Program-made: the position numbers and the translations under genes | The notes under the pieces: model-generated | Databases searched by the model: none | What the model was told of the DNA's origin: nothing | Seen by the model: the letters and a program-made list of their open reading frames with translations, nothing else | In this document: in pieces, positions 1 to 9,400 of the stretch | How positions within the stretch are numbered: position 1 is the stretch's first letter | Layout of the letters: each line of letters opens with the position of its first letter | NCBI RefSeq assembly: GCF_008042075.1 | Contig: NZ_RDBN01000030.1 | Span: forward strand, 19,405-57,580 | Direction of reading: 5' to 3' | From: Streptomyces sp. UW30 | GTDB lineage: Bacteria; Actinomycetota; Actinomycetes; Streptomycetales; Streptomycetaceae | Length of the DNA: 38,176 nt

Positions 1-1
1 C

Positions 2-118
2 GCCCACACCACCCGCATGATCGACGCCACCCACCAGACCCTCATCGCCGAGCGGTCCCACGAGACCGCCCGGCTCATGGACGAGTGGCTGCGGACCCTG
101 GAGTCCGAGGGGCACTGA
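2..118 (+). CDS. C-terminal end of an unrecognised protein (5' part outside window)
   Basis: An open frame enters from the left edge and stops at a TGA at 116-118, giving 38 residues before the stop. The tail is rich in charged and helix-favouring residues (…ARLMDEWLRTLESEGH) with no motif I recognise. Codons end mostly in G or C, as expected for a real actinomycete gene. It lies on the same strand as the PKS genes, 108 bases before the PKS1 start. A hairpin in that gap suggests it may be a separate transcription unit. Its function cannot be judged from this fragment; a helical regulator tail is possible but unsupported. Confidence 0.5.
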   Translation, partial: AHTTRMIDATHQTLIAERSHETARLMDEWLRTLESEGH

Positions 119-136
119 ACGTCGGCGCACCCGGGG

Positions 137-170
137 CGGGGCAGGTCTAAGGAAAACCGAGACCGCCCCG
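137..170 (+). terminator. Hairpin between the upstream gene and PKS1, possible terminator
   Basis: Bases 137-142 pair with 165-170 (6 bp) and 144-148 pair with 160-164 (5 bp). There is one bulged A at 143 and an 11-base A-rich loop. No T-run follows, which is common for actinomycete terminators. It could end the upstream transcript or act in the leader of PKS1. The gap 119-226 holds no gene, and I see no convincing -35/-10 pair in it. Confidence 0.35.
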
Positions 171-212
171 ACCTACCTTCCACAACAGTCTCGTTGAGTG
201 TTTTGGACCATC

Positions 213-217
213 GGAGG
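213..217 (+). promoter_or_regulatory. Ribosome binding site fixing the PKS1 start
   Basis: GGAGG lies 9 bases before the ATG at 227. The same frame stays open upstream to a TTG at 194, but that codon has no comparable site, so 227 is the better start. Confidence 0.75.
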
Positions 218-226
218 CGGTGCGGC

Positions 227-3200
227 ATGACCATCCTGTCCGGACTGGAGTTCTTCGACCTGCACGACCCGGTCGCCGCCGAGCCGGTCGCGGTCGTCGC
301 CATGGCCTGCCGACTGCCCGGCGGGATCACCGACCCCGAGGGGCTGTGGGAGCTGCTCCTCGGGGCCGAGGACGCCACCGGCCCGCTGCCCGCCGACCGG
401 GGCTGGGACCCGGACGCCCTCGACGGCCCCGACCGGGCCGCCGTGCCCCGGCGCGGCGGATTCCTCGACGGCGTCGCCGACTTCGACGCCGGCTTCTTCG
501 GACTCTCGCCCCGCGAGGCCGTCGCCACCGACCCCCAGCAGCGGCTGCTCCTGGAGACCGCCTGGGAGGCCGTGGAGCGGGCCGGGATCGACCCGCTGAC
601 GCTGCACGGCACCCGCACCGGCGTCTACGTCGGCGTCAGCGGCGAGGACTACGCCCTGGTCACCGCACGCGCCGCCGAGGACGCCGCCGCGAACGCCGTC
701 ACCGGCACCGCCCCCGGCGTCGCCTCCGGCCGCCTCGCCCACGTCCTCGGGCTGCGCGGCCCCGCACTCACCCTCGACACCGCGTCCTCCTCCTCGCTGA
801 CCGCGCTGCACTGCGCGGTCCGTGCCCTGCGCGCGGGGGAGTGCACGCTCGCCCTGGCCGGCGGGGCCAACGTGCTGTCCACACCGCGCAGCCTCGTCGG
901 CTACGCCCGGCAGGGCGGCCTCGCCCCCGACGGCCGCTGCAAGCCGTTCTCCGCCGACGCCGACGGCACCGCCTGGGCCGAGGGCGTCGGCGTCCTCGTC
1001 CTGGAGCGCCTCTCCGACGCCAGGCTGAACGGCCACCCCGTCCTCGCCCTCATCCGCGGCACAGCCGTCAACGCCGACGGCGCCACCGACCGGCTGACCG
1101 CGCCGAGCGGCGCCGCCCAGCGCGAGCTGATCACCCTGGCCCTGGGCGACGCGGGGCTCGGCCCCGGCGACATCGACGCCGTGGAGGCACACGGCACCGG
1201 AACCCGCGTCGGCGACCCCGTCGAGGCCGAAGCCCTCCTCGCCACCTACGGGCGTGAGCGTGAACACCCGCTGCTCATCGGCTCCGTGAAGGCCAACATC
1301 GGGCACGCCCAGGCCGCCGCCGGCATCGCCGGCCTCATCAAGACCGTTCTCGCACTGCGCCACGCAGTCCTGCCCGCCACCCCGCACCTGTCCGAGCCCA
1401 CCCCGGCCGTCGACTGGTCCGCCGGCTCGGCGCGGCTGCTGCGCGAGACCACCGACTGGCCCGCCACCGGCAGGCCGCGCCGCGCCGCCGTCTCCTCCTT
1501 CGGCATCGGCGGCAGCAACGCCCACGTCGTCCTCGAACAGGCACCGCCCGCCCCCGCCCCGGCCGAGGAACCCGCCGGCAGTCCGCACATCGTGCCCTGG
1601 GTGGTCTCCGCGCGGTCCGCGAACGCCCTGGACGCGGCGGTCGACCGGCTGCGCCGTCTGGAGCCCGCCGACGACCGGGCGCGGGCCGACATCGCCCACT
1701 CGCTGGCCACCGGCCGCGCCACCGCGCTGCCGCACCGCACCGTCCTGCTGGCCTCCGCCGACGGCACACCTACCGCGGCCCGCTGCGTCGCCGAACCCGG
1801 CCTGTCCGCCGTGCTGTTCGCCGGACGGAGCGGCCCGCACGCCGCACGGACCCGCGCCCTCGCCGAGCGGTTCCCGGTGTTCGCGCGCGCCTTCGACGCC
1901 GTACGTGACGCCTTCGACGGACTGCTGCCCGACCTCACCGGCGACATGACGGAGCCGGGCCCGAGCGCCGAACCCCTGCTGTTCGCCCACGAGATCGCCC
2001 TTTTCCGGCTCCTGGAGTCCGTCGGCCGGACTCCCGCCTACGTCGCCGGACACGGGCTCGGCGAGGTGGCCGCCGCCCATGTCGCGGGCGCGCTGTCCCT
2101 CACCGAGGCCTGTCGTGTCGTGGCCGCCCGGGTTCGGCTGGCCGAGCGGCTCAAGCCCGCCGCCACCGTCGCCGTACGCGCCACCGAGGCCGAAGTGGCA
2201 CCGCTGCTCACCGCGCACGTCGCCGTCGCCGCCGTGGACGGCCCCGACCGCATCGTGCTCTCGGGCGAAGCGGACGAAGTCGCCCGCATCGCCGACGCCT
2301 TCGCGGTCGAGGGCCGCGCCACCACCGCGCTCCCCGCCCCGCACGGACTGCACTCCCCGCTCGTGGCCGACGCCCTGGAGGAGTTCCGGAGCGAACTGGC
2401 CGGCCTGGAACCGCGCACCCTGCGCATCCCGGTCGTGTCCGCCCTCACCGGCGCCCGCGTCACCGGCACCGACCTAGCCTCGCCCGCCCACTGGAGCGGG
2501 CACGTCAGCGACACCGTACGGTTCGCCGACGCCGTCACCGCGCTGCGCGACGCGGGCGTCCACACGTTCCTCGAAGTGGGCACCGACGCCACCCTCACCG
2601 CGAGCACCGTCGAACTGCTCGCGTGGACCGGCGTGGTGACCGTCGCCGCCCAGCGCTCCGGCACCGACCCGGAGACGGCCCTGCTCACCGCGCTCGCCCG
2701 GCTTCACGTCACCGGCAGCGACGTGCACTGGCCCGCCCTGTTCACGGGCACCGGAGCCCGCCGCACCGAACTGCCCACGTACCCCTTCCAGCGCGAACGT
2801 CACTGGCCCACCCCGGCGGACCCGGCGCCGTACCCGCCCGCCCCGGCCGGGGCCGACGACCGGCGCGCCGCCGAACCGGCCGCGCTGCGGACCCTCACCG
2901 GCCCGCGCCGGGTCCGCGCGCTGCTCACCCTGGTGCGCGCCGAGGCCGCCGCCGTCCTCGGGCACGCCGACCCCGGCCGCGTCGAACCCCGCGCCGCCCT
3001 GCGCTCCCTGGGCCTCGACTCCTACGCCGAGACCGAGCTGCGGATCCGCCTCGGCCGCGCCACCGGCCTCGACCTGCCCGCCACCCTGTTCTACGACCAG
3101 CCCACCCCGGCCGCGCTCGCCGCCCGGCTCGCCGAGCACCTGGACGAGACGCCGCGCGCCCTGCCCGAGTGGCCCACCGGCTTCGAACAGGCCCTGCGCG

Positions 3201-3397
3201 AACTGCCCGACGACCACCCCGCCAGGCGCCGGGCGGTCCACCGCCTTCAGGCACTGCTGGCCGACCTCGGTGACGTACGGGGACGCCACGTGAACGGCAC
3301 CCATGGCACCAACGGCACGACGGACGCCACCGACATCGCCGCCGCCCCCGTCGACCGGCTCCTGGACCTCATCGACAAGGAGTTCCCGGTCCGCTGA
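227..3397 (+). CDS. PKS1: free-standing type I PKS loading module, KS(Ser)-AT(degenerate)-ACP
   Basis: 1056 aa. KS is at about residues 19-440. The active-site Cys is replaced by Ser187 (DTASSSS), while both KS histidines remain (His322 in HGTGT, His360 in NIGH). AT is at about 529-850. Its nucleophile motif reads GHGLGE, so the catalytic Ser is Gly610, and the usual N-terminal GQGSQ is lost (AGRSG). The AT histidine, His709 in LHSP, is kept. ACP is at about 895-970 with Ser932 in GLDSY for phosphopantetheine. The C-terminal tail, ending VDRLLDLIDKEFPVR, is a class-1 docking helix that fits the PKS2 N-terminus. Loading KS domains with Gln or Ser for Cys decarboxylate malonyl groups rather than condense (known for KSQ; a Ser version is described in polyene loading modules). 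With a dead AT, the starter must come in trans, for example from a separate acyltransferase or ligase; that is inference. The ATG at 227 is chosen for its Shine-Dalgarno site. Confidence 0.93.
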   Translation: MTILSGLEFFDLHDPVAAEPVAVVAMACRLPGGITDPEGLWELLLGAEDATGPLPADRGWDPDALDGPDRAAVPRRGGFLDGVADFDAGFFGLSPREAVATDPQQRLLLETAWEAVERAGIDPLTLHGTRTGVYVGVSGEDYALVTARAAEDAAANAVTGTAPGVASGRLAHVLGLRGPALTLDTASSSSLTALHCAVRALRAGECTLALAGGANVLSTPRSLVGYARQGGLAPDGRCKPFSADADGTAWAEGVGVLVLERLSDARLNGHPVLALIRGTAVNADGATDRLTAPSGAAQRELITLALGDAGLGPGDIDAVEAHGTGTRVGDPVEAEALLATYGREREHPLLIGSVKANIGHAQAAAGIAGLIKTVLALRHAVLPATPHLSEPTPAVDWSAGSARLLRETTDWPATGRPRRAAVSSFGIGGSNAHVVLEQAPPAPAPAEEPAGSPHIVPWVVSARSANALDAAVDRLRRLEPADDRARADIAHSLATGRATALPHRTVLLASADGTPTAARCVAEPGLSAVLFAGRSGPHAARTRALAERFPVFARAFDAVRDAFDGLLPDLTGDMTEPGPSAEPLLFAHEIALFRLLESVGRTPAYVAGHGLGEVAAAHVAGALSLTEACRVVAARVRLAERLKPAATVAVRATEAEVAPLLTAHVAVAAVDGPDRIVLSGEADEVARIADAFAVEGRATTALPAPHGLHSPLVADALEEFRSELAGLEPRTLRIPVVSALTGARVTGTDLASPAHWSGHVSDTVRFADAVTALRDAGVHTFLEVGTDATLTASTVELLAWTGVVTVAAQRSGTDPETALLTALARLHVTGSDVHWPALFTGTGARRTELPTYPFQRERHWPTPADPAPYPPAPAGADDRRAAEPAALRTLTGPRRVRALLTLVRAEAAAVLGHADPGRVEPRAALRSLGLDSYAETELRIRLGRATGLDLPATLFYDQPTPAALAARLAEHLDETPRALPEWPTGFEQALRELPDDHPARRRAVHRLQALLADLGDVRGRHVNGTHGTNGTTDATDIAAAPVDRLLDLIDKEFPVR

Positions 3398-3455
3398 CCG
3401 GCGCCCACCCCCTCACCGCAGGCCACGAACGCCCGCCGACGCGATGGGACATCCC

Positions 3456-6400
3456 GTGCAGGAAGAGCAGCAGGACACGGTCGTCGACTACCTCCGACGG
3501 GTCACGGCCGAGCTGCGCCGTGCCCACCGGCGCATCGAGGAACTCGAGACCGACCGCGCCCCCGGCGCACCCGCCGACGACCCCGTCGCCGTGGTCGGCA
3601 TGGGCTGCCGCCTGCCCGGGGACATCACCTCGCCGGACGACCTGTGGCGGCTCGTCGACGCCGGCGCGGACGCCGTCACCGGCTTCCCCGCCGACCGCGG
3701 CTGGGACCTGACGGCGCTGCTCGCCGAGTCCGCCGCGCGCGGCGGCGGGTTCCTCGGCGGGGCCGACGCCTTCGACGCGGAGTTCTTCGGCATCTCGCCC
3801 CGCGAGGCGGCCACGATGGACCCGCAGCAGCGGCTGTTCCTCGAAGTCGCCTGGGAGGCCCTGGAGAACGCCGGCATCGACCCGCAGTCCCTGCGCGGCA
3901 GCCGCACCGGCGTGTACGCGGGCACCTATCAGTGGGACTCGGGCCGGCCCGGCCCCGGTGACGGCGCGGGCCATGTCATGACCGGCACCGCCGCGAGCGT
4001 CCTGTCCGGCCGACTCGCCTACGTCCTCGGCCTCGAAGGCCCGGCCCTGACCGTCGACACGGCCTGTTCCTCCTCGCTGGTCGCCCTGCACACCGCCGTG
4101 CAGGCCCTGCGGACGGCAGAGACCGAGCTGGCGGTCGTCGGCGGTGTCACCGTGCTGTCCGACCCGGCCGTGTTCACCGAGTTCAGCAGGCAGGGCGGAC
4201 TCGCTCCCGACGGCCGCTGCAAGGCGTTCTCCGCGGACGCCGACGGCACCGGCTGGTCCGAGGGCGTCGCCGTCCTCGTCGTGGAGCGCCTGTCCGACGC
4301 CCGCCGCCACGGGCACCCGGTCCTGGCGCTCGTACGGGGCACCGCCGTCAACTCCGACGGCGCCTCCAACGGCCTGACCGCGCCCAGCGGCCGGGCCCAG
4401 CAGCAGGTCATCCGGCAGGCCCTCGCCGACGCCGGCCTCACCCCGGCCGACGTGGACGCCGTCGAGGCGCACGGCACCGGCACCCGGCTCGGCGACCCCG
4501 TCGAGGCGTCCGCACTGCTCGCCGCCTACGGCCAGGACCGCGAACGGCCCCTGCTGCTCGGCTCGTTGAAGTCCAACATCGGGCACACCCAGGCCGCCGC
4601 GGGCGTCGCCGGGGTCATCAAGACGGTGCTGGCGATGCGGCACGGCAGGCTGCCGCGCACCCTGCACGCCGACGAGCCGACCGGCGCCGTCGAGTGGACC
4701 GCCGGCCGCGTCGAACTGCTGCGGGAGCCGGCCGACTGGCCGCGCACCGGCCGGCCTCGACGGGCCGCCGTGTCCGCGTTCGGCATCAGCGGCACCAACG
4801 CCCACGTCGTCCTGGAAGCGGCCGACGCCCTCGAATCGCAACCGGCAGGCCAGGACACCCCGTTGCCCATGGGCGCGGTTCCCTGGCCGCTGTCCGCCCG
4901 CGACGCCGACGCCCTCGCGGACCAGGTGGCTCGCGTGCGCGAGGCAGCCGCCGGGCGGGACCCGCTCGACGTCGGCCACTCGCTCGCCGCCGGACGGTCC
5001 TCGTTCGCGCACCGGGCCGTCCTGCTCGGCTCCGGCGAGGGCGCCCTGCCGCTCGCCGAGGGGGTCGCGGGCGAGGGCGTGGAGCCGCCCGTCGCCGTAC
5101 TGTTCTCCGGGCAGGGCAGCCAGCGCCCCGGCATGGGACGCGAACTCGCCGCACGTTTCCCGGTGTTCGCCGCTGCTCTGGACGAGGTCCTCGCCGAGTT
5201 CGATCCCCGCGTGCGGTCGGCGATGTGGGGCGAGGACGAGGAGACCCTGCACCGCACGGAGTTCGCGCAGCCCGCGCTGTTCGCCGTCGAGGTCGCCCTG
5301 TACCGGCTCGTGCTCTCCTGGGGCGTACGCCCCGAGTACGTCATGGGCCACTCCGTCGGCGAGATAGCCGCCGCCCACGTCGCCGGCGTGCTGTCCCTGC
5401 CCGACGCCTGCCGCCTGGTGTCCGCACGGGCCCGCCTGATGCAGGACCTGCCGGCCGGCGGCGCGATGGTCGCCGTGGCCGCCGACGAGGACGAGGTCCG
5501 CCCGCTGCTCACCGACGGTGTCGTCCTCGGTGCGGTCAACGGGCCGCGGTCCGTGGTCCTGTCCGGACCCGAGGAGGCGGTGGACGCCGTCGCGGCCCGG
5601 CTGGCCGAGGCCGGGCACCGCACCGCACGCCTGCGGGTCTCGCACGCCTTCCACTCACCGCTGATGGATCCCGCCCTCGACCCGTTCCGTACCGCCGTCG
5701 CGGAGCTGTCCTTCGCCGAACCCGCCCTGCCCGTCGTCTCCAACGTCACCGGACGGCTCGCGGCGCCCGGCGAACTGACCACCCCCGACTACTGGGTACG
5801 CCATCTGCGCGAGACCGTCCGCTTCGCCGACGGTGTGCGCACCCTGGCGGACCACGGTGTCGGCGCCTGGCTGGAGGTGGGGCCCGGCGGTGTCCTCGCG
5901 GCCCTCGCGCAGGAGACCCTGCCGCCCGGCGCCGTCGTCACACCCCTGCTGCACGGCGGCCGGGACGAGGAGCACTCCGCCGTCACGGCCCTGTCCAGGC
6001 TGTACGTCCACGGCGTCCCCGTCGACTGGACGGCCCTGTTCGCCGGGACCGGGGCCGAACGGGTCGCGTTGCCCACCTATCCGTTCCGCCGCGACCGCTT
6101 CCCCTTCCGCCACACCGCCCGGGACACGGACGGCACGGACCTGTGGTCGGCGCTCGGCCGCACCGAACCGGCCGCGCTCGCGGGCCGCCTCGGCGTCACG
6201 GAGGACGCCGTCCGGTCCGTCGTGCCCGCCTTGCTGTCCTGGCGGTCCCGGCACCGCAGCCGGGCCGCCCTGGACGCCCTGCGCCACCGCGAGCACTGGC
6301 AGCCCCACACGTTCGCGCCGCCCGGTGAGGCGAGGGGCCCCTGGCTGCTCCTGCTTCCCGAGTACGACGACCCCTGGGCCGGCGCACTGGCCGCCGCCCT

Positions 6401-9400
6401 CGGCACGGCGGCCGTGCCGGTCCGATGCCCCGCCGGCACCGACCGCGCCACGCTCGCCACCCTGCTGCGGGACGCGGCGCGTGACACCGAGCCGGCAGGC
6501 GTCCTGTGCCTCACCGCGCTCGGGGACTCCGACGCCGCAGACGTGCCGGCCGGGCTCCTCGGCGCGCTGACGGCCCTTCAGGCCACCGGCGACGCGGGGC
6601 TGCGGGCACCCGTGTGGTGTGCGACCCGCGATGCCGTGGCCGCCGCCGAGGGCGACCGGGTCCTGGGCCTCGCACAGTCCGCCGTCCGGGGGCTCGGCCG
6701 GGTCGCCGCCCGTGAGATCCCCGACCGCTGGGGCGGCCTCCTCGACCTGCCCGCCGACGACCCGTTGCCGCACACCGTCGCCCTCGCGCTGGCCGCCCTC
6801 ACGGCCCCGCACGGCGAGGACGAGATTGCCGTACGCGCCACCGGAGCCCTCGTGAGGCGGCTCGTGCCGGCGCCTCGGCGGGAGCCCGAGGCGCCCACCG
6901 GTTGGCGTCCGGCCGGCACCACCCTCGTCACGGGCGGCACCGGCGGTCTCGGCGCGCACGTCGCGCGCCGTCTGGCCGCGGAGGGTGCCGAGCGTCTGCT
7001 GCTGGTCTCGCGTCGCGGCCCCGAAGCGCCGGGCGCGGACGACCTGAGACGTGAACTGGCCCAAGACGGCTGCGAGGTGGAGATCGCCGCCTGCGACGTC
7101 GCCGACCGGGACGCGCTCGCCGCCCTCCTCGCCGCGATCCCCGCCGAGCGGCCGCTGACCGCCGTCGTGCACGCCGCCGGAGTCCTCGACGACGGCGTCC
7201 TGGACCGGCTCACCCCGGCCAGGTTCGCCGCCGTGTTCCGCGCCAAGACCACCGCCGCGCTGCACCTCGACGAACTGACCCGAGGCCACGACCTGTCGGC
7301 GTTCGTGCTGTTCTCGTCGGTGTCCGGAGCCCTCGGCAACCCGGGCCAGGCCAACTACGCGGCGGCCAACACCGTGCTGGATGCCCTCGCCGCCCGCCGC
7401 CGCGCCGAGGGGCTGCCCGCCGTGTCGATCGCCTGGGCTGCCTGGCGGGGCGCCGGTATGGCCGCCGGTCTCGACGACGCGCAGGGCCGACGGTCGGGCC
7501 TGGGCGGCCTCGACCCCGAACTGGCCCTGACCGCCCTGCTGGAGGCCACCACCGAGCCCCACGCCACCCTCCTGGTCGCCGACATCGCCCCGCTGGCCGC
7601 CGCACTGCGAGCGGGCCCGCGCCGCAGCCCGGTCCTCGACGGCCACCCCGCCGTACCGGCCCCGGACGCCTCCCGCACACCCGATGCCGCCACGACGCCC
7701 CTGGCCGACCGGCTGCGCACGGCACCACCCGCCGAACACGCCACGCTCGTCCTGGACACGGTGCGCGCCGAGGCCGCCGCCGCCCTCGGTCACCGTCGGG
7801 CCGCCGACGTCCCGCCGGACCGGGCGTTCCGGGCCTCCGGCTTCGACTCGCTCACCGCCGTCGAACTGCGCAACCGGCTCGTCGCGGCGACCGGCCTGCC
7901 GCTCACCGCCGCAGTCGTCTTCGACCACCCGACGCCACGCGCACTCGCCGACCACGTGCTGGCCGCCCTGACCGGCACCGCCGGGGACCTGCGCGAAGCG
8001 GCGCCCGGACTCCGGAGCGACGCCGACGACCCGGTCGTCATCGTCGGCATGGCCTGCCGACTGCCCGGCGGCGCCGACTCCCCGCAGCTCCTGTGGGACC
8101 TCCTCGCCGAGGAACGGGACGCCATCGGGCCCTTCCCCGGGGACCGCGGCTGGGACCTGACGGAGTTCGCGGACGGAGGGCGGCTGGAAGGCGGATTCCT
8201 TTACGACGCCCATGACTTCGACGCCGCCTTCTTCGGGATCTCCCCGCGCGAGGCTGTCACCATGGACCCGCAGCAGCGGCTGCTGCTGGAGACCGCGTGG
8301 GAGGCCGTGGAGCGGGCCGGCATCGATCCGCACACCCTGCGCGGCACCCGCACCGGCGTGTTCGTCGGCAGCAACGGCCAGGACTACGCCCATGTCGTCA
8401 CCGGCTCCGCCGAGCGCACCGAGAGCCTCGCCGCCACCGGCCTCGCCGCCAGCGCCCTGTCCGGCCGTGTCTCCTACACGCTCGGCCTGAACGGCCCCGC
8501 GGTCACCGTCGACACCGCCTGCTCCTCCTCCCTGGTAGCCCTGCACCAGGCGGTGCGCGCGGTCCGTGCGGGCGAATGCGCGCTCGCCCTCGCCGGCGGC
8601 GTCACCGTGATGACCGACTCGGCGAGCTTCGCCCGCATCCAGCGGCTGGGCGCCATCGCCCGCGACGGCCGCTCCAAGGCGTTCTCCGAGGACGCCGACG
8701 GCACCGGCTACTCCGAGGGAGTCGCCCTCCTCGTCGTCGAGCGCCTCAGCGAGGCCCGCCGCCGGGGCCATCGGGTACGGGCCGTGATCCGCGGGTCGGC
8801 CGTGAACCAGGACGGCGCCTCCAACGGGCTCACCGCCCCCAACGGCCCCGCCCAGCAGCGCGTCATCCGCGAGGCCTTGGCCGACGCCGGGCTCACCCCG
8901 GCCGACGTGGACGCCGTCGAGGCGCACGGCACCGGCACCCGGCTCGGCGACCCCATCGAGGCCGAGGCCCTCCTCGCCGCCTACGGCCAAAGCCGCGGCT
9001 ACCCGCTGCTGCTGGGGTCGGTGAAGTCCAACCTCGGCCACACCCAGGCAGCGGCCGGCGCGGTCGGCGTCATCAAGACGGTGCTGGCTCTCGAACACGG
9101 CACCCTGCCGCGCACCCTGCACGCCGACACGCCCTCCACCCGCGTCGACTGGACCACGGGCGCCGTACGACTCCTGCGATCCGCCGAGGACTGGCCCGAC
9201 ACCGGACGCCCGCGCCGCGCCGCCGTGTCCGCGTTCGGCATCAGCGGCACCAACGCCCACCTCGTACTGGAGCAGGCGAGCATTGCCGCCGCGGCGACCG
9301 ACCCCACGTCCGCGCAGCCCGCCGAAGAGGCAGCCGCTGGTGTGACACCGCCGCTCGACACCCGCGACGTGCCCCTCCTCCTGTCCGCCCGGACCGCTCC

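Noticed and set aside
194..226. TTG at 194 as the start of PKS1
   Set aside because: No Shine-Dalgarno site before it, while GGAGG sits at the right distance before the ATG at 227.
3444..3455. ATG at 3444 as the start of PKS2
   Set aside because: No clear site upstream; GTG at 3456 has GGGA six bases before it. The difference is four residues, and I cannot fully exclude the ATG.
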